Of a stretch of 19,874 bases of DNA, positions 13,111 through 19,874 are shown one piece after another (within the stretch, counting starts at the first letter, position 1; every line of letters starts with the position of its first letter). A model generated the notes under the pieces. It saw only the letters and a program-made list of their open reading frames with translations, was not told where the DNA came from and searched no databases. Made by a program: the position numbers and the translations under genes. The stretch is taken from contig CAZDYP010000090.1 in assembly GCA_964509505.1 (NCBI GenBank), forward strand, positions 1 to 19,874. The letters are read 5' to 3'. This stretch comes from CAZDYP01 sp964509505. GTDB taxonomy: Bacteria > Chloroflexota > Anaerolineae > JACRMK01.

Positions 13111-14874
13111 TTACTCTGCGATGTGAATGAAGAGGACGCCTGTTTGCAGATTGTCTTGCGGCACCGCTGCCCCTGCGATGATACTCTTGAATGGTTGCAG
13201 CAGCGGCTCGGTTTCTTTTTGGAAGGTGGTCAATTCACGCTGAGACAGCAGCGGTTTGATCAGCGCGATGATGCGCGGAATCGAAGCGAAAACAACGCCC
13301 GTGTAAGGCTGCGGCAATTGTTTGACCACTTTCTGATACTCAGCATCGGCACTCAACGGCGACTTCTTGCTGTCCACGACGGCGCCAAATGCGTCATCGG
13401 CGGAGGCAATGACAACGTAGTTGTTCACAAAGCCATAGCCTGCTGTGATGCCTTCCCGCTCCAACTCTTTGACGATTTGCATATCCACGTCGCCCACCTT
13501 CTTGGTAGTGAAGGTCATCTTTTGTTTGGCGAAGGCTTGCGTGAGCTTATCGAGCTTGCCTTTCACCAGCGCTGGGTCTTTCGCTTCAATCAACAACGCG
13601 AACCCTGCAGCGGGCGCCGTAGAACCCACCGCGCGAACGGGTTTGGCGGGCATGAGGCTGATGCCATACTCGCCCGTCATCCAGCTGAAGATGTCTTCGC
13701 TCACGTCAATGCCTGTCTGTTTTTTGATGTCGCTCAAACCTTGTTCAAGCTGTTTGCTCATTTGCGGGTCTTGCTTGAAGATTTCGTTGATCAGCTCCCA
13801 ATAGCCCTTCAAATCTTGCGCGCCTCCGCCCATGATCGTCGTCGCAGGCATCAGCTCAAGCACCTTGCCTGCATTGGCTTTTTGCAGCGCTATGGCCTTC
13901 TTTTGAAGGTCGAGCATTTTGGTCTTGTCATAGGTGCTGACATGATCGAAGCGCACACCCTCTTCCGCGAAACTTAATGAGAGTCCAAATCCAAGGAAGC
14001 CTTCATACATATTGAGATTGGCGAAAGGGGTAGGCGTGGAGGTGCGTGGCGCGGCGGTCGTCAGCGCTTTGGAGAAGGCGGCGATGTCGGTGTAGAGCAT
14101 CGCCGCACGATCTTTCGGCAACTTCTCTGCGACGGTTTTGTATTGCGCTGTGTTCTTTAGGCTCAGGGTGTCGCCGCCCGCTTTCGTATCAATCGCTTTT
14201 TTGATGGCGTCTGTGGTCGTCCCCAACAACACTTGACCTTGATACGTCGCATACACGCTGGTCGAGCCTTTACTCTTGCCGACGACTAAGGTCGTGTCCT
14301 TGTATTTTTCCTCGCTGAAGGTCGTGCCTTTGCTTTCCACGCGCTTGCGGATGTCTGCGAGCGCCGCATCGGATTTCGCTTTGTCGCGCGTGGGCGCCAT
14401 GATGACGAGGTTGGGCGTCGGCGCGGACGACGGGCTGGAACCGAACGCTTGCTGCACGCCCGTCAGGTCCATCAGCGCAATGGCGACCTCTGCGCCAACC
14501 CATGGGCGCACATCCCGCTCGAAGTTAAAATCCGTATCGGTCATCGCGCGTTTCTGCGCTTCTTCAAAACGCTTCTTGTATTCGGGATTGTTGGCGAACA
14601 GGTCCCAAATTTTCTTGGCGTTAGCCAGCTGTGTGAAATTCGGATTGACGACGACGTACAAAGGCGCACTAGCGGGTACATAGTCAATTGCTCGCGCTTC
14701 TGTCTGCAACCCTGCCAGCTGACGAATTTGCGCGACTGTTTCGTCGGAGATCAAGAGCAATGCGCCAATTACGACGAGGCAGATGCACACGAATAGCGCA
14801 AAACAACTAATGCCGCCTATCAACAACCAATTGCGACTTCCACTACCACCTGATGCTTTGTCGAATGATGCCAT
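13111..14874 (-). CDS. DUF3352 domain-containing membrane-anchored protein
   Basis: This 587-residue protein has a short Ser/Gly-rich N-terminus, one strong transmembrane helix at about 15-42 and a large domain, presumably extracytoplasmic, of DUF3352 type. Typical family features are the start YVPASAPLYVVVNPNF (55-70), repeated AMLYTDIAAF- and VVIASADDAF-like strands, and the late segment on proteolysis-resistant beta folds. The family has no established biochemical role. The start is well supported: AGGAGG (14887-14882) with 7 nt spacing. It is followed by a terminator (13019-13055), so it is probably monocistronic or co-transcribed with the MFS gene across the repeat-filled gap. Confidence 0.85.
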   Translation of the reverse strand: MASFDKASGGSGSRNWLLIGGISCFALFVCICLVVIGALLLISDETVAQIRQLAGLQTEARAIDYVPASAPLYVVVNPNFTQLANAKKIWDLFANNPEYKKRFEEAQKRAMTDTDFNFERDVRPWVGAEVAIALMDLTGVQQAFGSSPSSAPTPNLVIMAPTRDKAKSDAALADIRKRVESKGTTFSEEKYKDTTLVVGKSKGSTSVYATYQGQVLLGTTTDAIKKAIDTKAGGDTLSLKNTAQYKTVAEKLPKDRAAMLYTDIAAFSKALTTAAPRTSTPTPFANLNMYEGFLGFGLSLSFAEEGVRFDHVSTYDKTKMLDLQKKAIALQKANAGKVLELMPATTIMGGGAQDLKGYWELINEIFKQDPQMSKQLEQGLSDIKKQTGIDVSEDIFSWMTGEYGISLMPAKPVRAVGSTAPAAGFALLIEAKDPALVKGKLDKLTQAFAKQKMTFTTKKVGDVDMQIVKELEREGITAGYGFVNNYVVIASADDAFGAVVDSKKSPLSADAEYQKVVKQLPQPYTGVVFASIPRIIALIKPLLSQRELTTFQKETEPLLQPFKSIIAGAAVPQDNLQTGVLFIHIAE

Positions 14875-14900
14875 GGAGAAACCTCCTGTGAGGAAAGTAA

Positions 14901-14968
14901 TCAGTGTTCAGTGTTCAGTGTTCAGAGGTCAGAGGTCAGTCGCGTTCACTGACCATTGCACACTGATT
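14901..14968. repeat. Heptad tandem repeat with inverted right arm
   Basis: Six heptads run from 14901 to 14942: TCAGTGT three times, TCAGAGG twice, then TCAGTCG. The right arm carries the inverse units ACTGACC (14948-14954) and ACACTGA (14960-14966), so the whole element folds back on itself, e.g. GGTCAGT 14934-14940 with ACTGACC. It fills the gap between the MFS stop codon and the DUF3352 ribosome binding site. Confidence 0.85.
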
Positions 14969-16534
14969 TTAACGCCACCCCAACCAACTTCTCACTTCAT
15001 CACGCTGAAGATTAGCACGCATCAGAAAAACGGGCAAACATGCCAGCGCGCACAACCCTGCCGTAAGCAGAAAAATTTCGGTGATGACTTGTGCGCTGAG
15101 CTGCAAGGCTTGTTGCAATAAAATACGTGCGGCTTCGGCAGGGTTGGCGAGGTTACTCGGTGGCAGGCGCGCGGTCAGCTCATTCAACCGATTCACGCCC
15201 CATGTCGTCAATGCGGCTAGTCCGAGCGCCATGCCAATCAGTCGTTGAATAAGCACCATTGCCGAGGCGATGCCGCGTTGCGCTTCGCTCACACTGTTGA
15301 TGGCAGCCGAAGCCAGCGGCGAGATGACGAATCCGAAGCCGACACCGCAAACCATCAACCCAATGAGCATGTCGGCGAGGGTGATGCGTAATTGCCATTG
15401 GCTCATCACCACGAAACCGCACGCGGCGAATGCCAAGCCGAGCCAGGCGGGCGCGCGATAGCCTGCGCGTCCCGTAACCCATCCGCCCCCGAGCGAACCG
15501 CAGACCATGCCTCCGGTGAATACTGCGAGAGCGCTGCCGCTCAACCATGGCGCATCGGCCAGCGTTGGCGCGACAGCGATGTTGACGAACAACGGCACAT
15601 TGACCATCGCAATCATCAACGCGCCGCCGACCATGAAGTTGGCGACACAGGCCGCGTTGAAGGTGCGGTCGGCGAACATCGTCAAAGGAATGAGCGGCGA
15701 CGCGGCGCGTCGCTCTTGCCACACGAACACGCTCAAACTAATGATGGCGCTGACGATGAGCGGAATTGCATAGGGATTGAAGCCTGCTTGTCCCGCGAAC
15801 AGTGAACCGCCCTCGTCGCTTTGTACACCCGAAAATGCCAGCGTGAGCGTGATGAGCGCGAGACTCAAGGTGAGCGCACCCAGCCAGTCGAGCGATTGTT
15901 GATTTTTGATGGTAGCGCGCAGCTTACTAATGGCGGTTGCACTTTGAACTTTGAACTGTGCGCTTTGGTTTTCGCGCAGCCATGCGAGCAACGCGACGCC
16001 AACCACGATGCTGAACGGCGCGTTGATGTAGAAAACCCATTGCCAATGAAAGCGCAAGACCATCGCTGCGCCATAGAGGGGCCCGATGACCCAGCCCGCG
16101 GTGTCAATCGCGCCGACGAGACCAAGCATGAAGGGGCGTTGCGGGAGCGGCAACACATCGGCGACATAAGCCATCGTCACCGGCACCATTGCGCCCGCGC
16201 CCAGCGCCTGCACCGCGCGCCCAACGAGCATCCATTCGAGCGTGCGCGCCATGCCCGCGATGAGCGAGCCAATGCTGAACAACGCCAAACATATCCAATA
16301 GGCGTTGCGCCGTCCAAGCACATCCGACACGCGCCCCATGAATGGCATCGTCACCGTGTAGGCAATCAAATACGCATTCACGATCCATGCGGCTTGCGAT
16401 AAGCCTGTGCGCAGTGGAATCTGCAAATCGAAGATGATTTGCGGCAGAATCGTGGTGACCACTGTGAGGTCGCTTGCGGCGACGAACACGCCACAGAGCA
16501 TGGCGATGAGAGAGAGCTTGGGAGAGGATGACAT
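14969..16534 (-). CDS. MFS transporter, DHA2 family (EmrB/QacA-like exporter)
   Basis: This 521-residue polytopic inner-membrane protein has the usual length and about 14 hydrophobic segments of the DHA2 drug:proton antiporters. Family motifs are visible: the first helix with LTVVTTILPQI (23-33), motif A GRVSDVLGRRNAYW (67-80) and motif C-like GWVIGPLYGA (147-156). It probably exports drugs or other small molecules by proton antiport; the substrate is unknown. The ATG at 16534 has no Shine-Dalgarno, and no strong promoter was found. Residues about 189-214, in a cytoplasmic loop, are encoded by heptad-repeat DNA and look like an acquired insertion. The divergent neighbour is an alpha/beta hydrolase. 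No TetR/MarR regulator gene adjoins it. Confidence 0.9.
   Translation of the reverse strand: MSSSPKLSLIAMLCGVFVAASDLTVVTTILPQIIFDLQIPLRTGLSQAAWIVNAYLIAYTVTMPFMGRVSDVLGRRNAYWICLALFSIGSLIAGMARTLEWMLVGRAVQALGAGAMVPVTMAYVADVLPLPQRPFMLGLVGAIDTAGWVIGPLYGAAMVLRFHWQWVFYINAPFSIVVGVALLAWLRENQSAQFKVQSATAISKLRATIKNQQSLDWLGALTLSLALITLTLAFSGVQSDEGGSLFAGQAGFNPYAIPLIVSAIISLSVFVWQERRAASPLIPLTMFADRTFNAACVANFMVGGALMIAMVNVPLFVNIAVAPTLADAPWLSGSALAVFTGGMVCGSLGGGWVTGRAGYRAPAWLGLAFAACGFVVMSQWQLRITLADMLIGLMVCGVGFGFVISPLASAAINSVSEAQRGIASAMVLIQRLIGMALGLAALTTWGVNRLNELTARLPPSNLANPAEAARILLQQALQLSAQVITEIFLLTAGLCALACLPVFLMRANLQRDEVRSWLGWR
15894..15957. repeat. Two heptad-repeat clusters inside the MFS gene
   Basis: Three heptads at 15894-15914 (GATTGTT, GATTTTT, GATGGTA) and three at 15937-15957 (TTGCACT, TTGAACT, TTGAACT) lie within the coding sequence and keep the frame. 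They encode parts of the loop residues 193-214 (QFKVQSA and TIKNQQS). Confidence 0.65.
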
Positions 16535-16589
16535 AGGGAATTAGCAAGTAAAGGGCAGTGAAATCACAGCTGCCCAAGGGGGCTGTTTT

Positions 16590-16618
16590 TTTACGAACCG
16601 TGCAGCGAATGGTAGAAT
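16590..16618 (+). promoter_or_regulatory. Probable promoter of the alpha/beta hydrolase gene
   Basis: TTTACG (16590-16595), a 17-nt spacer and TAGAAT (16613-16618) give a moderate sigma70-type match. Transcription would start near 16625, about 30 nt before the ATG at 16656. The -10 box is good and the -35 box is weak. Confidence 0.45.
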
Positions 16619-16655
16619 CGTCCACCAATAATCCGATCGAGTGGGGAGGAAATGT

Positions 16656-17585
16656 ATGCCACTGCATCCCGACGCCGCCGCGTTCATGAAACAGCGCGAA
16701 GCGTGGGGCGTCAGACCAACGACTGAGTTATCCGTGGAAGAAGCGCGCGAGCAAACCCTGCGCGTGGCAAAGTTGATGGGCGCGGGCGAGCCTGTCGCCA
16801 AAACCGAAGACCACACGATGGCGGGCCCGCATGGCGACATCCCGCTCCGTATTTATACACCACGAGGAAGCGGACCTTTCCCTGTGCTGGTATTTTATCA
16901 TGGCGGCGGTTGGGTCGTGGGCAATCTGGATTCTGCTGATATGTTTTGTCGGCTGATGACGAATGCGGCAGGGTGTGTCGTCGTGTCGGTCAACTATCGT
17001 CATGCGCCCGAACACAAATTTCCCATGGCCGCCGACGATGCTTACGCCGGTGCGGTATGGGCAGCGCAAAACGCGGCGACGTTCAACGGCGATGCGACGC
17101 GGCTTGCCGTCAGTGGTTCGAGCGCGGGCGGCAACCTCGCGGCGGTCGTGGCGCAAATGGCGCGCGACACAGGCACGCCCGCTATCACGTTCCAATTGCT
17201 GATTGTGCCTGTGTGCGCTTACAACTTTGATACGAACTCATATCGCGTGAATGCCGATGGTTATGGCTTGACGACCGACGCGATGAAATGGTATTGGCGA
17301 CATTACTTGCGTGATGAAGCCGATGGCGCAAATCCGTATGCGTCGCCGTTGCGCGCCAAAAGTTTGAAGGGCTTGCCGCCCGCCTTCGTCGCCACCGCAG
17401 AATTCGATCCGCTCTGTGACGAAGGCAACGCCTATGCCGCGCGGCTCAAAGCCGAGGGCGTGCCGACACAACACCGATGTTACGAGGGCATGATACACGG
17501 CTTCCTTGGCGCGCAAGCCAATGCGGATATGGTGGCGGCGCTGCGGCAAGCGTTTGCAAAGGAGCCAGTAGTCAGTAAAGAGTAG
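16656..17585 (+). CDS. Alpha/beta hydrolase of the hormone-sensitive lipase (HSL) family
   Basis: This 309-residue carboxylesterase-like enzyme has all key residues: the oxyanion-hole motif HGGG (82-85), nucleophile S156 in GSSAG (154-158), D251 in EFDPLCDEG and H281 in IHGF. Length and motif spacing are typical of bacterial HSL/family IV esterases. It has no signal peptide, so it is probably cytoplasmic; the natural ester is unknown. The ATG at 16656 was chosen over an in-frame GTG at 16641 because GGAGG lies 6 nt upstream of it. The last codons (PVVSKE and the stop) are part of a heptad-repeat element, so the C-terminus may have been rewritten by the repeat. Confidence 0.9.
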   Translation: MPLHPDAAAFMKQREAWGVRPTTELSVEEAREQTLRVAKLMGAGEPVAKTEDHTMAGPHGDIPLRIYTPRGSGPFPVLVFYHGGGWVVGNLDSADMFCRLMTNAAGCVVVSVNYRHAPEHKFPMAADDAYAGAVWAAQNAATFNGDATRLAVSGSSAGGNLAAVVAQMARDTGTPAITFQLLIVPVCAYNFDTNSYRVNADGYGLTTDAMKWYWRHYLRDEADGANPYASPLRAKSLKGLPPAFVATAEFDPLCDEGNAYAARLKAEGVPTQHRCYEGMIHGFLGAQANADMVAALRQAFAKEPVVSKE

Positions 17586-17649
17586 TCAGTAAACAGTAGT
17601 CAGTAGTCAGATATGATTGTCTGGCTACTGGCTACTGTTTACTGGCTCC
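17561..17649. repeat. Heptad-repeat inverted element between convergent genes
   Basis: Six heptads run from 17567 to 17608 (AGTAGTC, AGTAAAG, AGTAGTC, AGTAAAC, AGTAGTC, AGTAGTC). The right arm 17621-17643 is the inverse of 17588-17610 over 23 positions with two G:T differences, leaving a 10-nt loop. The ends GGAGCC (17561-17566) and GGCTCC (17644-17649) also pair. The stop codons of both flanking genes lie inside it. It may also act as a bidirectional transcription barrier, but there is no T-rich tail. Confidence 0.88.
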
Positions 17650-18687
17650 TGAGCTCTCCCACACCCGCAGCCCATGCCGACTCAGGTAAATTGGAATGTG
17701 CTTGCAGAGCGCGTTGTCCTGCTCGATCTCGCGCAGCAGCGCGCGCTTCTGATGCGATGCGTCTCCGCAGAGAATCGTGACCGAGCCGCCCTCGCCTCCT
17801 GCGCCGTTCACCTTCCAACCGATGGCGCCGTGGGCTTGTGCGATGTCAATGACACGCTGTGCGTCTGCGCCGACCAGTGCGTTGTTCAGGCGGCGCTGTG
17901 CTTCGGTGTTGTCGCGCATCGCCGTTCCCAATGCGACAAAATCTCCACCTAACACTGCATCGCGCGCGCGCTCCGCGCAATGCCGCAAGTCGTTGAGCGG
18001 CTGGCAATCGGGCCCCGCGTTTTCCAACTCCGCAATCACCTTCACATGAATCTGCGACGAGTCGTGCGACTTGCCCAGATAGATGAGCGCGAGTCGCCGC
18101 TCCAATTCCCACCAAATCGCATTCGGCACAGACAGTTGCGACACGGTTGCGCGCGGATAATCAAACATCTCGATAAAATTGATACCGCCATACGCCGAAC
18201 ACAATTGATCTTGAATGCCGCTTTGCCGTTTGAGCATGTCCACTTCAATTGAATGCGCGGTGTAAGCGACCTCGTGCGCGGTCAGGCGTCCGGGCGTGAG
18301 GCAATCGAGCGCGCCGACGAGCGCGACGGCGACTGCGGCCGAGGTGCCTGTGGATGCGCCCGCAGGCGCTTCGGAGTAAATCGTGACTTGCACGGCGACA
18401 TCCGCAGGCACTTTCATGCGCTGTATCGCCGCTTCGAGCAACGGGTGACGATCCCATCCATTATGTTCGGGATGCACGACATAGCGCTCGCCATAATTTT
18501 CGGCATAGAGGACGATGCGCTCGGCTTGGGTCTCGCGTGGATACACTTCGATTTGCGCTTCGGCATACGGATAGACGCCGATGTTGAAAATTTTGCCGTG
18601 CTGGGCGAACCACGTATCTGTCCAGCCGCCGTTGTCGCCAATGCGAATCGGCGCGACGGAGTTGATGATGCGGAGAGGGTGGGGCAT
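17632..18687 (-). CDS. GHMP family sugar kinase (heptose-7-phosphate kinase/fucokinase-like)
   Basis: This 351-residue GHMP-superfamily kinase has the N-terminal sugar-binding GGWTDTW (20-26). The phosphate-binding loop is EAPAGASTGTSAAVAVALV (106-124), a form of PxGxGLGSSA. QSGIQDQLCSAYGGINF carries the likely catalytic Asp. A late glycine-rich motif, KVNGAGGEGGSVTIL, is also present. The pattern is closest to HddA-type D-glycero-D-manno-heptose 7-phosphate kinases and fucokinases; the exact sugar is not certain. The ATG at 18687 was chosen because the family homology begins at MPHPLRI; the frame is open to 18954, but that extension overlaps a gene remnant in another frame and looks non-coding. 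No clear ribosome binding site is visible. The last residues (GASKQ) come from the heptad element. Confidence 0.85.
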   Translation of the reverse strand: MPHPLRIINSVAPIRIGDNGGWTDTWFAQHGKIFNIGVYPYAEAQIEVYPRETQAERIVLYAENYGERYVVHPEHNGWDRHPLLEAAIQRMKVPADVAVQVTIYSEAPAGASTGTSAAVAVALVGALDCLTPGRLTAHEVAYTAHSIEVDMLKRQSGIQDQLCSAYGGINFIEMFDYPRATVSQLSVPNAIWWELERRLALIYLGKSHDSSQIHVKVIAELENAGPDCQPLNDLRHCAERARDAVLGGDFVALGTAMRDNTEAQRRLNNALVGADAQRVIDIAQAHGAIGWKVNGAGGEGGSVTILCGDASHQKRALLREIEQDNALCKHIPIYLSRHGLRVWESSGASKQ

Positions 18688-18698
18688 GAAGATGCTTG

Positions 18699-18857
18699 CT
18701 ATTGACTGACGATGTGGAGTAAGATGCCTAAAATTTTGTTGACGTATTCGATGTAATACTCGCGATTGTCTAGAAACACGGTAGCATCCTGCAAGCGCAA
18801 AAATTGCCAGAGGTTGCCTGTGGTTACTGCGCCGTGAATGAGCGTGATGTCTGTATA
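18699..18857 (-). pseudogene. C-terminal remnant of a cyanobacterial/Chloroflexota-type hypothetical (restriction-endonuclease-like) protein
   Basis: An open stretch of 52 codons, ended by TAG at 18699-18701 and closed upstream by TGA at 18858-18860, has no plausible start. Its translation includes HGAVTTGNLWQFLRL, then DATVFLDNREYYI and VNKILGILL. This pattern (xTTGxxWxFLxL ... YYIxxVxKILGIL) is what I recall as the C-terminal end of a widespread family of roughly 200-residue hypothetical, probably nuclease-like proteins in cyanobacteria and Chloroflexota. The rest of the gene is missing, so I read it as a decayed fragment. Family naming is from memory. Confidence 0.6.
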
Positions 18858-18891
18858 TCATACCGCGCAATCGAAAATACACACAAATACC

Positions 18892-18920
18892 TTGACAGTC
18901 ACACCCCTTGCGAGGATAAT
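18892..18920 (+). promoter_or_regulatory. Consensus sigma70-type promoter of the methyltransferase gene
   Basis: TTGACA (18892-18897), a 17-nt spacer and GATAAT (18915-18920). Transcription is expected at about 18926-18928, on or next to the ATG at 18928, which implies a leaderless mRNA. Confidence 0.8.
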
Positions 18921-18927
18921 GCCGCCA

Positions 18928-19794
18928 ATGATAGAAACGCTTACGCCTACCCACTGGCGCGACTACGAGCTCCTCGACTCGGGCGATGAGTTACGTCTCG
19001 AACGCTTTGGCGCATACACGCTCGCGCGCCCTGACCCCGAAGTGTTGTGGCGCAAGCGACTGCCTGCCGCCGAGTGGGACAAAGCAGATGCGACGTTTCG
19101 GTATGGTGAACCTGAACGCTGGCATAAGCGCAAGCCCATTCCCGAAAAATGGCTGATGCACTATGACGACCTCGCGTTCTACGCGCAGCTCACGCCCTTC
19201 AAGCATACAGGCGTGTTTCCCGAACAAGCGGCGTTGTGGGATTGGATGCGCGCAAAAATCCGCGGCGCGCATCGTCCCATCAATGTTTTGAATTTGTTTG
19301 GCTATACGGGCTTGGCGGCGTTGTCGTGCGCGAGCGCCGGCGCAAAGGTGACGTACGTGGATGCCTCGCGCGGCGTGCTGGAGTGGGCGCGCGCGAATCA
19401 GGCGGCATCGCAGCTGTCCAATAAACCGATTCGCTGGATTCTCGATGATGCGCTGAAATTTGTGAAGCGGGAGATTCGCCGCAAAGCCGAATACGATGCG
19501 ATTGTGATGGATCCGCCGTCATTTGGGCGCGGTCCGAAAGGCGAGGTGTGGAAATTGTCAGAATCGCTGCCTGCGTTGTTGCATGAATGCGCAGCGTTGT
19601 TGAGCGACGAGCCGTTGTTCTTGACGATTACAGCGTATGCGATTGAAGCATCGGCGCTGGCGCTAGGCAACGTGCTGGCAGACGCGCTCGCATCGTCGCA
19701 AGGCATCTCGGTGGGCGAGCTCGTGTTGCAAGAACGCAACAATGGACGACGACTTTCGACGGCGATTTTTGCGCGCTGGCACAATCAGTCCTGA
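18928..19794 (+). CDS. Class I SAM-dependent methyltransferase (RlmI/COG1092-like)
   Basis: This 288-residue methyltransferase has motif I VLNLFGYTG (120-128), the acidic SAM ribose-binding strand VTYVDAS (141-147), and DPPSFGRGPKGEVWK (195-209), whose DPPxF is typical of rRNA/nucleic-acid base methyltransferases such as the RlmI and RlmK types. No N-terminal PUA domain is present, and the ~100 N-terminal residues form a beta-rich extension. It probably methylates RNA; the target is unknown. The ATG at 18928 was chosen because the -10 box ends at 18920 and homology begins near LTPTHWRDYELLDSG. In-frame starts at 18838 and 18919 lie upstream of or inside the promoter. Confidence 0.88.
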   Translation: MIETLTPTHWRDYELLDSGDELRLERFGAYTLARPDPEVLWRKRLPAAEWDKADATFRYGEPERWHKRKPIPEKWLMHYDDLAFYAQLTPFKHTGVFPEQAALWDWMRAKIRGAHRPINVLNLFGYTGLAALSCASAGAKVTYVDASRGVLEWARANQAASQLSNKPIRWILDDALKFVKREIRRKAEYDAIVMDPPSFGRGPKGEVWKLSESLPALLHECAALLSDEPLFLTITAYAIEASALALGNVLADALASSQGISVGELVLQERNNGRRLSTAIFARWHNQS

Positions 19795-19840
19795 GTTCCA
19801 GTTCTTGCCAAAGGAATCAAGATAAGGAGAAGAGGAGTTC

Positions 19841-19874
19841 ATGGCGTTATCAAGTCTGTTAGTTGCCAATCGCG
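19841..19874 (+). CDS. Start of a gene, possibly biotin carboxylase (partial)
   Basis: The ATG at 19841 is preceded by GAGGAG and AAGGAG-rich sequence (19824-19837). The 11 visible residues, MALSSLLVANR, match the usual start of biotin carboxylases (LxANRGEIAxR). Only this much is in the window, so the assignment is tentative. It is probably downstream of and co-oriented with the methyltransferase gene. Confidence 0.5.
   Translation, partial: MALSSLLVANR

Noticed and set aside
14901..14942. CRISPR-like tandem array
   Set aside because: The period is 7 nt with no spacers, and no cas genes are present. It is a heptad repeat.
16567..16592. Hairpin followed by seven Ts, resembling a plus-strand terminator
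   Set aside because: The stem is short with an internal bulge, no plus-strand gene lies upstream, and it sits in a divergent promoter region. It could only stop antisense transcripts.
18688..18954. 89-residue N-terminal extension of the GHMP kinase
   Set aside because: Arg/His-rich, no family similarity, and another frame on the same strand reads as a recognisable protein fragment. The kinase homology starts at 18687.

Overview
The window looks like chromosomal DNA of a member of the Chloroflexota, most likely an uncultured Anaerolineae-type lineage. This is inferred, not proven. The grounds are moderately GC-rich coding DNA, the gene families present (YagR-type molybdenum hydroxylase, DUF3352 protein, HD-GYP response regulator, tandem GNAT, GHMP sugar kinase) and many short heptad-repeat/palindromic elements between and inside genes. 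No plasmid, phage, IS transposase, CRISPR array, rRNA or tRNA gene was seen.

Layout. 1-112 is repeat-rich intergenic DNA. 113-3899 (minus) is a four-gene operon with one promoter at 3928-3956: NAD-dependent epimerase/dehydratase, then REC-HD-GYP response regulator, M24 metallopeptidase and DinB-family protein. A divergent strong promoter at 4002-4029 drives a structured leader with a 43-codon ORF and two near-identical intrinsic terminators (4216-4296). After it come a tandem GNAT acetyltransferase (4406-5443) and a 77-residue protein of unknown function. 5810-9141 (minus) is a second operon: glutaminyl-tRNA synthetase (glnS, promoter 9207-9234), a Gfo/Idh/MocA oxidoreductase and a 2H phosphoesterase, closed by a hairpin terminator at 5775-5803.

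9247-12994 (minus) encodes a xanthine dehydrogenase/aldehyde oxidoreductase-family enzyme. Its iron-sulfur and molybdopterin subunits are fused in one polypeptide, and a separate FAD subunit carries extra cysteines that suggest a [4Fe-4S] cluster. Both genes contain in-frame palindromic DNA inserts. Further right are a membrane-anchored DUF3352 protein and a 14-TM-type MFS exporter (both minus), an HSL-type alpha/beta hydrolase (plus), a GHMP-family sugar kinase (minus), a decayed gene remnant, a class I SAM-dependent methyltransferase on an apparently leaderless mRNA (plus), and the first codons of a probable biotin carboxylase at the right edge.

Most genes are ordinary metabolic or housekeeping functions. 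Two things stand out. (1) The 4002-4405 leader has the parts expected of a transcription attenuator: promoter, leader ORF, mutually exclusive GC-rich pairings and terminators. It matches no riboswitch family I recognise. (2) Palindromic and heptad repeats recur across the window and have been absorbed into the coding sequence of at least three proteins, and into the C-terminal codons of two convergent genes.
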